NCBI GenBank assembly: GCA_910577015.1
Contig: CAJTKU010000001.1
Coordinates: 186,001-250,000, forward strand
Length of the DNA stretch: 64,000 bases
Source of the DNA: an uncultured Lachnospiraceae bacterium
Lineage (GTDB): Bacteria > Bacillota > Clostridia > Lachnospirales > Lachnospiraceae
Reading direction: 5' to 3'
Of the stretch, positions 27,011 to 36,203 are shown in pieces (position 1 is the first letter of the stretch; the number at the start of each line of letters is the position of its first letter). Made by a program: the position numbers and the translations under genes. Below the pieces are notes generated by a model, which saw nothing but the letters and a program-made list of their open reading frames with translations, was not told the origin of the DNA and did not search any database.

Positions 27011-29227
27011 AGTGATGGCCTTGAACAAATCCCCGTCATTTTCCAGTACGAAAAGGCCTCCCTGTAATTCCACAAAACTCTTTACAATGGCAAGACCAAG
27101 ACCGCTGCCCTCCGTGTTTCTGGATACATCCCCCCTGACAAACCTGTCTGTCAGCCGGGAGGCGTCCACGGTAATTTCCGCCGCCGAAATATTTTTCAAG
27201 GAAATGATAATCCGGTTATCCGTCCGCGTACCCTGCACATAAACCCGCGTGCCGGGCAGGGAATACTTTGCTATATTCTGGAACAGGTTTTCATATATCC
27301 GATAGGTTTTCTGGCTGTCAAGGTAACAGATAACCTTTTCCTCCGGAAGTTCGAATCTCACGTCAAGCCCGGCTTTTTCCAGCTTATCCGACATTTCCAG
27401 TTCTACCTGCTTTACCAGATTACAAATGTCAACCTCTACGCAATGCAGGGAAACATTACCGCTGGTAGCCTTGCTTACCTCAAACAAATCTTCTATCAGC
27501 ACCTTTAAACGCAAGGATTTTCTGTCCAGGGTATCCAGATATTCTTTCCTCTGCTCCTCCGTAATGTTTTCGTCCTTTAACAAATCCACATAAGTGATGA
27601 TAGCCGTAAGCGGCGTCTTCAAATCATGGGACACATTGGTAATCAGTTCCGACTTCATTTTCTGGCTCTTTACTTCTTCTTCCACCGCATTCCGAAATCC
27701 TGTCTGAATCAGCAGTAATTGCTCTTTAAACGGCTCAAAAATCCCCAGGTCTTCCGTAATCGTCACATTTAAGTTCCCGGAGGATATTTCCTGTATCTTT
27801 TGTAACAGGATGGCGTATCTTCTCTGCATTCTATTGACATAAAACATAAGGCCGAAATACAGGCACACGGAATATACGATTGTGACAGTCATCCCTCCCA
27901 GCCACAAAAGACTGATGAAAAACAGCACCAATGCGTTAAGCAATACTATCTTTAATATCGTTCTCTTGGCTTTTTTTGTGACATCAATATGCTCCAAATC
28001 ATCATATAACTTGATAATCCGTCTTTTACAAAACGGAAATATCTTGTATATCAGGCTGTTAGACTTAATATATCCCTTAACCCCTTTTTCCCTTGCAGGT
28101 CTGAGCGAAAGCCCCAGATACCAGGCAAGCCCGAAAACAACATACAGAAGAACAAAATGGAGCAGGTAGGCAATAAGCCCTGCTGCAGATAAAGAAACGT
28201 CTAAAAACAAAACAATGTTGTCGGCCGCCGTCCCGTCCAGAAGATAAATGATTTTCTCCAACAGCCATGAAGTACAGCACGCCAGAAAAAATAAAATACC
28301 GGCAACCGCCTCGAGGGGCAGATTTGTCAATCTGTTTTCCGCAAACTTTTTCCTGACAAGACCCTCCAGCGGCAAAAACAGCGCGAGCAGCCCTACGATA
28401 CAGAAAGCAAGAGTAATCCAGTTCATGACGCCGGACTCATAATACCGCCAATAGGTATTCTGATACACGCCATAGCTGTTGTATCCGTAATAAATACTGC
28501 TCTCCGAAGAAAGGAACTGATTCCAGGCATCCTCCGTCATGCCATAGATAATCCTGCAGTTCTTAGGTCCCGCACCAAAACGTTGAAAATCCAACCCGCG
28601 GTAACTTCCGATTTTTTGCATCCAATTCTGTAGAAGCCCGTTTTTTGTGAGTACGCATTCCGACGCATTTTTCATTAAGAGGTCGGAGTTTTCCGACTTT
28701 GCCGAAAGGATGGAGGCAGAACCGTTTTCATCGTATATCAATTCCAGATAATAGAAATAATCATTCCATTCATTGGATAAATTGACGGTCGTATTGCTGA
28801 TGCTCGTACCGGATACGGTATCTTCCGCATAATATTCAAAGTAAGGAAGCAGCATAAAAAAACTGTTCTCCAATTCTGCCTTTAATGCATTGTCAAAAGT
28901 CCTTCCAAACGCCTGCAGTTCCTCCTCGCTGTATTCTTCATCGCTTTCCGAAAGCAGCCCATCCCGGTCCCTGATATAAATATCTGCGTAGGAAACACTT
29001 TCCCCCAGCACTTTTTCGTATAGCGTTTTATACAATATATAATTTCCCTTAAAAAATGAACTGATGGTTCCTTCCGTTTCAAACGGGTTCACATAGGCGG
29101 AATTCACGTATCCTTTCACCGAGCCGTAAGAACTCATAATCACTGCCGCTGCAATAAGCGGAATCAAAAAAGAACACAATAAGAACAAAGCCTTTTTATT
29201 TATTTTATTGGTTGTTTTATTTTTCAT
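26993..29227 (-). CDS. Membrane sensor histidine kinase
   Basis: 744 residues. One N-terminal helix (about 12-32), a 230-residue extracellular region, then about six more helices (about 275-480). The dimerisation box NVSHDLKTPLTA contains phospho-acceptor His534; the catalytic domain ends in NTEGSGLGLAIVKSFVE. The N-box is altered to NLFQNIAKYS, where the typical NLLxNAxKY is expected, but still has the key asparagines. Resembles VanS/YcbM-type envelope sensors. It is downstream of its response regulator by 12 nt. Confidence 0.92.
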   Translation of the reverse strand: MKNKTTNKINKKALFLLCSFLIPLIAAAVIMSSYGSVKGYVNSAYVNPFETEGTISSFFKGNYILYKTLYEKVLGESVSYADIYIRDRDGLLSESDEEYSEEELQAFGRTFDNALKAELENSFFMLLPYFEYYAEDTVSGTSISNTTVNLSNEWNDYFYYLELIYDENGSASILSAKSENSDLLMKNASECVLTKNGLLQNWMQKIGSYRGLDFQRFGAGPKNCRIIYGMTEDAWNQFLSSESSIYYGYNSYGVYQNTYWRYYESGVMNWITLAFCIVGLLALFLPLEGLVRKKFAENRLTNLPLEAVAGILFFLACCTSWLLEKIIYLLDGTAADNIVLFLDVSLSAAGLIAYLLHFVLLYVVFGLAWYLGLSLRPAREKGVKGYIKSNSLIYKIFPFCKRRIIKLYDDLEHIDVTKKAKRTILKIVLLNALVLFFISLLWLGGMTVTIVYSVCLYFGLMFYVNRMQRRYAILLQKIQEISSGNLNVTITEDLGIFEPFKEQLLLIQTGFRNAVEEEVKSQKMKSELITNVSHDLKTPLTAIITYVDLLKDENITEEQRKEYLDTLDRKSLRLKVLIEDLFEVSKATSGNVSLHCVEVDICNLVKQVELEMSDKLEKAGLDVRFELPEEKVICYLDSQKTYRIYENLFQNIAKYSLPGTRVYVQGTRTDNRIIISLKNISAAEITVDASRLTDRFVRGDVSRNTEGSGLGLAIVKSFVELQGGLFVLENDGDLFKAITSFPCK

Positions 29228-29239
29228 AGCTTCCTTTCA

Positions 29240-29947
29240 TTACTGCTTTTCAATCTTATACCCGACCCCCCAGACCACTTTCAGGTACTTGGGATTTTTG
29301 GGGTCAATCTCAATTTTTTCCCTGATATTCCTTACATGCACCATTATGGTGTCTGTATTGACTGCTTTCTCATTCCATATTCTCTCATAGATTTCGTCCG
29401 CTGAAAAAACCCTCCCCGGATTTTTGATTAAAAGCTGCACAATCTTAAACTCCATGGGCGTCATCTTTACCGGATTGCCATCCACGCTGACCTCCACTGT
29501 TTCCTCGTTCAGTTCCAGTCCGCCGATGGTATAAATATGTTCCGCATTTTCCGACTTTGTGGCATTCAGGTATTTGGAATACCTGCGCAGATGGGAATTG
29601 ACCCTGGCAAGCAGTTCCATGGGCGTAAAAGGCTTTGTCACATAGTCGTCGGCGCCCATATTCAGACCGAGAATCTTATCAACCTCCTCCGACTTCGCCG
29701 AAAGCATGATAACGGGAAACTCCTGTCCCATGGCCCTCAGCTTCATCAGCATGGTAACCCCGTCCATGACAGGCATCATAATGTCCACGATAGCCAGATG
29801 GATTTCTTTTTCCTCCACAACCGAAAGCCCTTCCCTGCCGTTTGCCGCCTGGAACACTTCATATCCCTGGTTTCTCAAATAAATTTCTATGCCTTCCCTG
29901 ATTTCCTTATCATCTTCCACAATTAAGATACGATACTTAGTTTCCAC
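29240..29947 (-). CDS. OmpR-family response regulator
   Basis: 235 residues with a receiver domain (EDD at 11-13, phospho-acceptor Asp55 in AIVDIMMPVMDG, conserved Lys in TKPFTPMEL) and a winged-helix DNA-binding domain. Starts at GTG behind GAGGGGCGGAAAA, overlapping the glycosyltransferase gene by 25 nt, so glycosyltransferase, regulator and kinase form one transcript. Confidence 0.94.
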   Translation of the reverse strand: METKYRILIVEDDKEIREGIEIYLRNQGYEVFQAANGREGLSVVEEKEIHLAIVDIMMPVMDGVTMLMKLRAMGQEFPVIMLSAKSEEVDKILGLNMGADDYVTKPFTPMELLARVNSHLRRYSKYLNATKSENAEHIYTIGGLELNEETVEVSVDGNPVKMTPMEFKIVQLLIKNPGRVFSADEIYERIWNEKAVNTDTIMVHVRNIREKIEIDPKNPKYLKVVWGVGYKIEKQ

Positions 29948-31158
29948 TTTTCCGCCCCTCTTCTATATTTTGTAATATCTGAATGGTATTCTTCTATTAC
30001 CCTATTATACTGTCGAAGGGCCTCTTCCGCAATATTACTTTCATTAAACATGACAGCGCTGTCTTCCGCCCCCTTCCTCAAGCTGCGGCGAAGCTGTCCG
30101 TCCGTTATCAGAAGATGCATCCTGTTAGAAAAAACATCCATGTTTTCCGGAACCAGAAATCCGTTCTTCCCGTCATCAACCAAATCTGACACTCCCGTCG
30201 CATTCACGCCGATGACCGGGGTTCCCGCCGCAAACGCCTCCAGAAGGACAATTCCCTGCGTTTCAGACCTGGAAGCAAACAGAAAAGCATCCGCAGCCCC
30301 ATAGTAATCCTTTAACAACTTATTTTCCACCTTACCGGTAAAAATCACTTCCCCTGAAAGACCATACTCATTTGCCATTTTTTCAAGTTCTTTCTTGTCC
30401 GGGCCGTCCCCCACAAGCAGAAAGCGGAAATCTCCTCCGTATATTTTTTTAAATTTTTCTATGCTCTTTATCAGAAACGGAACATTTTTCTCCTTTGCCA
30501 TTCTGGATACCGTGATGAACAGAGGACATGTTTCAGCCCCAAAACGGCTTCTGATTGCAAGCGCCTCCTTTCTGTCAACCTGAAAGCTTTCATCCGCAAG
30601 TCCCGTAGGCAAAACAGAAATTTTATCCCTTTCATAACCGCAATTGGAAGCAAGATAATCTTCCATTCCCGCGGTTGGCGCAAAAATATGATGGCAGTTT
30701 TTGAAGAAGCTCTTTAAGTATCCTTCTATCAGCCTTTCGGTAGTCCTCACAATTTTAGGATAGGCAAGCATTCTGCCCGGCATCACATAGTGTACATACT
30801 GCTCGTATCTGGTATGGTAGGTAAACGTCATGGGAATATTGTACTTTTTGGACAGATACACCGCCGTCTTTCCGATAACCATCGGATGGTGGACATGAAT
30901 GATGTCAAACTTCCTCTTCTTAAACTCTTCTTCAATCCTTCTGTCAATGGGAGACGGTACCGATACACCCCCACATATTCCCTGAATAAGCGAATGATAC
31001 CTTACCGTATCGATTTCCTCCTGCTGTTCCTTGTAAGTGGGGGCAAAAACCACCACCTCATGCCCCAGCTTCCTAAGCCCTTCCGTAAGCCTTTCGATAC
31101 TGATGGGAACTCCTGCCACAAAGGGCTTGTAATTGTTTGTCATCATTGCAATTTTCAT
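29923..31158 (-). CDS. Family 4 glycosyltransferase, diacylglycerol glucosyltransferase-like
   Basis: 411 residues in the GT-B fold. Donor-site motif ETQGIVLLEAFAAGTPVIG near residue 295 and acceptor region GGVSVPSPIDRRIE...HVHHPMVIG resemble enzymes that put glucose on diacylglycerol to make glycolipid anchors. Membrane-surface enzyme, no transmembrane helix. Preceded by a DedA lipid transporter gene (29 nt) and followed by a two-component system, which suggests a membrane-lipid or envelope circuit. Confidence 0.85.
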   Translation of the reverse strand: MKIAMMTNNYKPFVAGVPISIERLTEGLRKLGHEVVVFAPTYKEQQEEIDTVRYHSLIQGICGGVSVPSPIDRRIEEEFKKRKFDIIHVHHPMVIGKTAVYLSKKYNIPMTFTYHTRYEQYVHYVMPGRMLAYPKIVRTTERLIEGYLKSFFKNCHHIFAPTAGMEDYLASNCGYERDKISVLPTGLADESFQVDRKEALAIRSRFGAETCPLFITVSRMAKEKNVPFLIKSIEKFKKIYGGDFRFLLVGDGPDKKELEKMANEYGLSGEVIFTGKVENKLLKDYYGAADAFLFASRSETQGIVLLEAFAAGTPVIGVNATGVSDLVDDGKNGFLVPENMDVFSNRMHLLITDGQLRRSLRKGAEDSAVMFNESNIAEEALRQYNRVIEEYHSDITKYRRGAEKWKLSIVS

Positions 31159-31186
31159 AATCGTTTTCTCCTTGTCAGCGGTAATT

Positions 31187-31696
31187 TCAGGCTAAATAAG
31201 TAAAAATGGCGTCTCCCAGAAAATAGCCGGCTCCTACAAAGACCAGATTCCAGATAAAAATACCTGCGGTGGAGCTGATTACATACTGGGGAAGTCTGAT
31301 TTTCAACGCACCTGCCGGAATGGAAATCAAGGTTCGTATGGCAGGCAGAAGCTTTGCTATAAATACGCCTATGCAGCCTTTTTTTCTGAGCCATTCCATA
31401 TTTTTTTCAATTGTTTCACGCTGTTTGGGAAACTTTTTTGTGTATGCCTTCAGGAACACATCCCCACCAAGGTATCCGACGCCATACAGCATCAGGCTGC
31501 CAAGCAGTCCCGCACTAACCGAAAGCAGCATCACCATCGGAAAGGAAATCTGTCCCCTTTGTGCAAACACGCCTGCAAGCGGCATGATGATTCCTGCCGG
31601 AAAACCGGGCAGGTTTAAGTATTCCAAAAACACAATAACAAACACGGCAATCGCGCCATAACGCGTGAAATATTCCGTAATGCTGGCAAAATCCAT
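31187..31696 (-). CDS. DedA family membrane protein
   Basis: 169 residues from MDFASITEYFTRYGA, behind GGAGGAAGAA; the long upstream ORF extension runs through the ilvC terminator and is rejected. Four to five hydrophobic segments, with the SNARE-associated/DedA signatures FPAGIIMPLAG and the conserved basic helix AKLLPAIRTLISIPAGALK. Relatives flip phospholipids or undecaprenyl phosphate. First gene of the DedA-GT4-two-component operon. Confidence 0.9.
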   Translation of the reverse strand: MDFASITEYFTRYGAIAVFVIVFLEYLNLPGFPAGIIMPLAGVFAQRGQISFPMVMLLSVSAGLLGSLMLYGVGYLGGDVFLKAYTKKFPKQRETIEKNMEWLRKKGCIGVFIAKLLPAIRTLISIPAGALKIRLPQYVISSTAGIFIWNLVFVGAGYFLGDAIFTYLA

Positions 31697-31781
31697 TTCT
31701 TCCTCCATTCCCAAGCATTTTGCTTTCTTTTGTATTTTGATGCTTTTAGTATAGATTCCATTTTGGAAATTGAAGCACAAT

Positions 31782-31819
31782 AAAAGCCAAAGAATTTCTA
31801 AAGAAACTCTTTGGCTTTT
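31782..31819 (-). terminator. ilvC terminator
   Basis: AAAAGCCAAAGA and its complement form a perfect 12-bp stem with a T-rich tail on both sides. Just beyond the ilvC stop codon. Confidence 0.85.
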
Positions 31820-31850
31820 ATAAAACACCGATTATCTTTTCTTTTATGTA

Positions 31851-32867
31851 TTAGTTGTTGATAAGCTTATCTTCACCGTTCCAGCTGTACAGTTTACGGA
31901 TTTCCTCACCAACCACCTCAGCAGGATGCTCGCTTGCAAGCTTTCTTAATGCGCGGAAATGAGCCTGTCCACCGGCAGCTGACATATCCAGAAGGAAATC
32001 TTTTGCAAAAGTACCATCCTGAATGTCTTTCAAAATCTTTTTCATGGTCTTCTTGGTTTCATCGGTAATAATCTTAGGTCCGGTAATATAATCACCATAC
32101 TCAGCCGTGTTGGAAATAGAATACCTCATACCTGCAAAACCGCTCTGGTAAATCAAATCCACAATCAGTTTCATCTCATGGATACATTCAAAATATGCAT
32201 TTCTGGGGTCGTATCCTGCTTCTACCAAAGTTTCAAATCCTGCCTGCATCAGCGCGCACACGCCGCCGCACAAAACTGCCTGCTCACCGAAAAGGTCTGT
32301 TTCGGTCTCTGTACGGAACGTGGTTTCCAGTACGCCTGCCCTTGCACCGCCGATAGCCAATGCATAAGCCAGCGCCATATCCTGAGCTTTGCCGGTTGCA
32401 TCCTGATGAACTGCTATCAGACAGGGAACACCCTTTCCGGCCTGATATTCACTTCTAACCGTGTGTCCGGGGCCTTTCGGCGCAATCATGGTAACATCCA
32501 CATCCTTCGGAGGTACAATCTGTCCGAAATGAATATTGAAACCATGTGCAAACATCAGCATATTGCCCGGCTCTAAATTCGGCTCAATATCCTTCTTGTA
32601 CATAGCTGCCTGCAATTCATCATTGATAAGAATCATAATGATGTCTGCTTTCTTAGCCGCTTCCGCTGCGGTATATACTTCAAATCCCTGTGCCTCTGCC
32701 TTAGCCCATGACTTGGAGCCTTCATACAAACCGATAATCACGTGGCACCCTGACTCTTTTGCATTCAGCGCATGTGCATGTCCCTGGCTGCCATAGCCAA
32801 TCACAGCGATTGTCTTGCCTTCCAGCAATGCAAGATTACAATCTTCCTGATAAAATATTTTTGCCAT
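31851..32867 (-). CDS. ilvC: Ketol-acid reductoisomerase
   Basis: 338 residues of the short class I type, from MAKIFYQEDCNLALLEGKTIAVIGYGSQGHAHALN; GGAGGAAAAGAAA precedes this ATG, and an ATG 5 codons earlier is part of that site. NADPH-binding GYGSQGHA, metal ligands in the FGEQAVLCGG and ECIHEMKLIVDLIYQSG helices. Converts acetolactate and acetohydroxybutyrate in valine/isoleucine synthesis. Confidence 0.97.
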   Translation of the reverse strand: MAKIFYQEDCNLALLEGKTIAVIGYGSQGHAHALNAKESGCHVIIGLYEGSKSWAKAEAQGFEVYTAAEAAKKADIIMILINDELQAAMYKKDIEPNLEPGNMLMFAHGFNIHFGQIVPPKDVDVTMIAPKGPGHTVRSEYQAGKGVPCLIAVHQDATGKAQDMALAYALAIGGARAGVLETTFRTETETDLFGEQAVLCGGVCALMQAGFETLVEAGYDPRNAYFECIHEMKLIVDLIYQSGFAGMRYSISNTAEYGDYITGPKIITDETKKTMKKILKDIQDGTFAKDFLLDMSAAGGQAHFRALRKLASEHPAEVVGEEIRKLYSWNGEDKLINN

Positions 32868-32939
32868 TTTCTTTTCCTCCATTTTCCATTCTTGTAAATT
32901 TATAACGAGAAGGTTACCCTCCGGGTCATCATACTCACA

Positions 32940-33443
32940 TTACTCTTCTATATATGTAATATTATCCGTTCCGCGGCTCAATCCTGCGATGCCGGTCCTC
33001 GCCAGTTCCAAAATCTCGTACCCTTCCAGCAGGCTGATAAAGGCGTCTATCTTTGTCTGGTCGCCGGTCATTTCCACAATCAGGCTTTCCGGACCCACAT
33101 CAATAATATTGGCGCGGAAAATCCCTGCCAGGGAAATCACTCCCTGCCGCTCGCTGGCCCTTGCGCGCACTTTAATCAGGGCAAGCTCCCTGTAAACGCT
33201 CTCCTCCGGCCTTAACTCCTTGATATCCCTTATATCTACAAGCTTTGCAACCTGCTTTTCAATCTGCTCCAAAACCTGGTCGTCACCGCTTGTCACAATC
33301 GTAATCCGCGAAAACCTGGGGTCTGCTGTCACCCCCGCTGTGATGCTCTCAATATTATAACCGCGTCTGGAAAATAATCCTGATATTCTGCTCAACACGC
33401 CGGAAGTATTTTCCGCCAACAGTTGAAATACTTTTTTCTGCAA
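32940..33443 (-). CDS. ilvN: Acetolactate synthase small (regulatory) subunit, copy 1
   Basis: 167 residues starting at TTG behind GGAGG with 8-nt spacing; a TTG 7 codons further upstream is less well placed. N-terminal ACT domain (KKVFQLLAENTSGVLSRISGLFSRRGYNIESITAG) that binds valine for feedback control, then the C-terminal catalytic-activation domain (RELALIKVRA...). 73 nt upstream of ilvC. A second, diverged copy lies 550 bp away. Confidence 0.93.
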   Translation of the reverse strand: MQKKVFQLLAENTSGVLSRISGLFSRRGYNIESITAGVTADPRFSRITIVTSGDDQVLEQIEKQVAKLVDIRDIKELRPEESVYRELALIKVRARASERQGVISLAGIFRANIIDVGPESLIVEMTGDQTKIDAFISLLEGYEILELARTGIAGLSRGTDNITYIEE

Positions 33444-33555
33444 TGCTTTTTCCTCCACTATCAATCATCCCTTAGTTTTTAACTATAGCAATAGTTGCGG
33501 GTGTTGTCAAGATTTTTGCATGAAGGGATGCTGTCGTTAGGATGTCGCGAGTGAC

Positions 33556-33690
33556 GCGGGATGAAACGGATATTCCCGCGTCACCGCGCTTTCGCTCTGT
33601 TAAAAACGTAACAGTGCTAAGCTCGAAAATACCTCGCTAAGCGCTGACGTTTTTAAAAGGGTTCCTTCGGGAATATCCGTTCCATCCCGC
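33556..33690 (-). repeat. Nested palindromic repeat, copy B
   Basis: Outer arms GCGGGATGAAACGGATATT and their complement (one mismatch in 23) enclose a core which, read on the minus strand, has CCTTTTAAAAACGTCAGC, a central hairpin, ACGTTTTTAAC and AGAGCGAAAGCGCG, matching copy C. Lies between the two ilvN genes in the opposite orientation to copy C. Confidence 0.8.
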
Positions 33691-33810
33691 TGTTTCCCAA
33701 AGCGGCCGCCTGACGGCATCCCGCATGTACTGTAGTATTTTTTAGAAGTTTACGGGCAGGCGGCGTATCCTGCTAAATCAGGACACTTTGTGAGGGAACG
33801 CCGTGTTACA
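33691..33810. other. Spacer between palindromic copies B and C
   Basis: No gene seen. It contains a further inverted pair, GCCGCCTG and CAGGCGGC, about 45 nt apart, so the whole B-to-C block could fold as one large structure. Confidence 0.5.
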
Positions 33811-33948
33811 GCAGCCGGAAGCCTTATATTCCTGTGAAGACCTTTTAAAAACGCCGGCATTTAGGCGCTGTATTTCAGCGCCTTACGTGCCGCTGCGTTT
33901 TTAAAGAGCGAAAGCGCGTCTGAATGGGAATATAAGGCTTCCGGCTGC
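33811..33948 (+). repeat. Nested palindromic repeat, copy C
   Basis: Perfect 22-bp outer arms (GCAGCCGGAAGCCTTATATT plus CC). Core: CTTTTAAAAACGCCGGCA, a central AGGCGCTGTATTTCAGCGCCT hairpin, GTGCCGCTGCGTTTTTA and AGAGCGAAAGCGCG. The clearest member of the family. Confidence 0.85.
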
Positions 33949-33989
33949 GTCACTCTCGTCACACCCTTTACCTTAAACGGCGCTTGCCC

Positions 33990-34478
33990 CTAGGTATCGC
34001 TCTCCGAACACTTCGGCAGCGCCAGCGTCCCCGTCCTTGCCACTTCCACGATGCTGATGGATGCCAGCATCTGGATGAACAGCTTGGTTTTTTCGGGAAT
34101 GTCGCAGACCTGAATCATCATCTGGCTCTTGGACATGTCCACGATATCCGCTTTCATCATTTCACAGATTTCCATGATTTCGCGGCGGGTGGTTTTGTTG
34201 TATTTTACCTTTATCAGCATCAATTCCCTGCTGATGCTGCGCGACTCATCAAAGGTTTTTACTTTTATGACATCCAGCTTTTTATTCAATTGTTTTTCTA
34301 TCTGCTCTATGGTGCGCTCGTTGCCGCTGGAAACAATGGTCATGCAGGATACGGCGGAATCGTCCGTTTCTCCTACCGCAAGACTGTCAATATTGAAGCA
34401 TCTTCTGGAAAAGAGCCCTGCCACCTTGCACAATACGCCGGAACGGTTCTCCACCAGTACTGAATATATCTTTTTCAT
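33990..34478 (-). CDS. ilvN: Acetolactate synthase small subunit, copy 2
   Basis: 162 residues from the ATG behind GGAAGGGTTTTGCTT. ACT domain head KKIYSVLVENRSGVLCKVAGLFSRRCFNIDSLAVG, C-terminal domain with ELMLIKVKYNKTTRREI. It is 13 nt downstream of ilvB and so is the likely partner of that catalytic subunit. Clearly paralogous to copy 1 but diverged (for example NIDSLAVGETDDS versus NIESITAGVTADP), suggesting different feedback behaviour. Confidence 0.92.
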   Translation of the reverse strand: MKKIYSVLVENRSGVLCKVAGLFSRRCFNIDSLAVGETDDSAVSCMTIVSSGNERTIEQIEKQLNKKLDVIKVKTFDESRSISRELMLIKVKYNKTTRREIMEICEMMKADIVDMSKSQMMIQVCDIPEKTKLFIQMLASISIVEVARTGTLALPKCSESDT

Positions 34479-34496
34479 AAGCAAAACCCTTCCTTC

Positions 34497-36113
34497 CTAC
34501 TTTACCAAATCCATGGGGTCAATCAGGCATTCCAGCAGCATTGTCTTGTCCTCTTTTAAAAATGCGTCGATAATTTCCTCCGCTTTCTCCATATTTTCCA
34601 GCCTGAGGAACGGGATTTCATATGCCGCCGAAAGCTTTTCCAAATCAGGACTTCCCGAAAGGTCCACCACGGAATACTGGTCTTTATATGTGTAATGCTG
34701 GTATTCCCTTACCATACCCAGATAATTGTTTTTTAGGACGATTATCTTTACCGGTATCTGATGCTGTCTTATGGTCGCAAGTTCCATCATGGACATCTGG
34801 AAGGAGCCGTCGCCGCAGACAGCGATAACCTGCTTTGACATATCTGCCAGTTTTGCTCCCATAGCCGCCGGAATGGAATATCCCATCGTACCCATACCTC
34901 CGGAGGTAAGAAATTTCCCCTCTTTCACAATATGATATCCGCAGGACCATATCTGGTTCTGTCCTACGTCTGCCACATAGACGCCGTCAGCCTGCATTTT
35001 TTCGGATAGCCGGGTGATAAAAGCAGCCGGGTCCACATAGGCAGGATTGGGCGTCCTCTTTTTTTCCATGGTGGAACGGTATCCGTCCAACGCCTCTATC
35101 CACTCTTCATGCTCGCAGGCAAATTCCTGTTGGGCAAAATCCATAAAAATATTTCTGGCGTCCCCTACCAACGGTATGGTCGGTCCCGCATTCTTACCTA
35201 TTTCCGCCGGGTCCACATCGATATGTACAAGCACCTTATTCTGCGTAATCAAATCCGGCTGGCTCACCGCGCGGTCTGCCACGCGCGCCCCCACCATAAT
35301 CAGCATGTCGGACTCATTCATTGCCCTGTTGGCATATGCTTTTCCGTTGTTTCCCACCATTCCGTAGTAGAGCGGATGCTCCGTGGGCATAACGCCGATA
35401 CCCATCATGGTGGATACAACCGGAATCCTGTGCTTTTCCGCAAAACTCCTAAGTTCCTCCTTGCCGCCGCTTAACAAAACGCCGCCGCCGGCACAGATAA
35501 TGGGACGTTTTGCATGTTCAAGCTCCTTTACCACTTTCTTAATCTGGACTGCATGTCCTTTGACCGTGGGCTTATAAGTCCTTAAGGATACTTCTTCCGG
35601 ATAAGAAAAACGGCTGATTGCCGCATTCTGCACGTCAATGGGTATGTCAATCAAAACCGGACCCTTTCTTCCTGAATTGGCAATGTAGAACGCCTCCTTA
35701 AAAATCCGGGGAATCTCCTGTACATTTTTTACCAGATAGCTGTATTTCACGAAAGACTCAACCGCCCCCGTAATATCCGCCTCCTGGAACACATCGCTTC
35801 CCAGCAATTCACTGTCTACCTGTCCGGTAATGCAGATTAAAGGTATGCTGTCCGCAAACGCTGTTGCTATGCCGGTGATGACATTGGTGGCTCCCGGACC
35901 GGACGTTACGGCGCACACACCGGGCCTGCCGGTGATTCTTGCCATGCCGCTTGCCGCATGTGCGGCATTCTGCTCCGTACGAATCAGAACGGTCCTGATA
36001 TCAGACTGTAAGATACTATTATAAAAAGGACAGATAGCGACTCCCGGATAGCCAAAGACTACTTCCACACCTTCCGCCTCGAGACATTTGATTATGGCAT
36101 CTGCTCCTATCAT
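34497..36113 (-). CDS. ilvB: Acetolactate synthase large (catalytic) subunit
   Basis: 538 residues. Catalytic Glu47 in RTEQNAAHAASGMAR, FAD/TPP region, and the thiamine-pyrophosphate motif GDGSFQMSMMELATIRQHQIPVKIIVLKNN. Condenses pyruvate, the first step of valine and leucine synthesis. Shorter than the about 560-570 usual for IlvB, mostly at the N-terminus and loops, so a degradative or anabolic variant cannot be excluded; the adjacent small subunit favours the anabolic type. Start behind GGGAGGAAACAGT. Confidence 0.93.
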   Translation of the reverse strand: MIGADAIIKCLEAEGVEVVFGYPGVAICPFYNSILQSDIRTVLIRTEQNAAHAASGMARITGRPGVCAVTSGPGATNVITGIATAFADSIPLICITGQVDSELLGSDVFQEADITGAVESFVKYSYLVKNVQEIPRIFKEAFYIANSGRKGPVLIDIPIDVQNAAISRFSYPEEVSLRTYKPTVKGHAVQIKKVVKELEHAKRPIICAGGGVLLSGGKEELRSFAEKHRIPVVSTMMGIGVMPTEHPLYYGMVGNNGKAYANRAMNESDMLIMVGARVADRAVSQPDLITQNKVLVHIDVDPAEIGKNAGPTIPLVGDARNIFMDFAQQEFACEHEEWIEALDGYRSTMEKKRTPNPAYVDPAAFITRLSEKMQADGVYVADVGQNQIWSCGYHIVKEGKFLTSGGMGTMGYSIPAAMGAKLADMSKQVIAVCGDGSFQMSMMELATIRQHQIPVKIIVLKNNYLGMVREYQHYTYKDQYSVVDLSGSPDLEKLSAAYEIPFLRLENMEKAEEIIDAFLKEDKTMLLECLIDPMDLVK

Positions 36114-36203
36114 ACTGTTTCCTCCCTGCTGTTCTTTTTTGAATGATACACGTATACGGACATTTTAGCACAGTAAAGTATAATATTTCAACAAAAATTT
36201 TAT

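Noticed and set aside
31697..31828. N-terminal extension of the DedA gene
   Set aside because: It passes through the ilvC terminator and DedA homology begins at the ATG behind GGAGGAAGAA.
33984..34463. Plus-strand ORF of 159 codons opposite ilvN copy 2
   Set aside because: Covered by a well-recognised gene on the other strand; His/Phe-rich nonsense composition.
36114..36203. T-box or leader peptide before ilvB
   Set aside because: Only about 90 bp are available before the palindrome; I see no specifier loop, T-box sequence or leader ORF.
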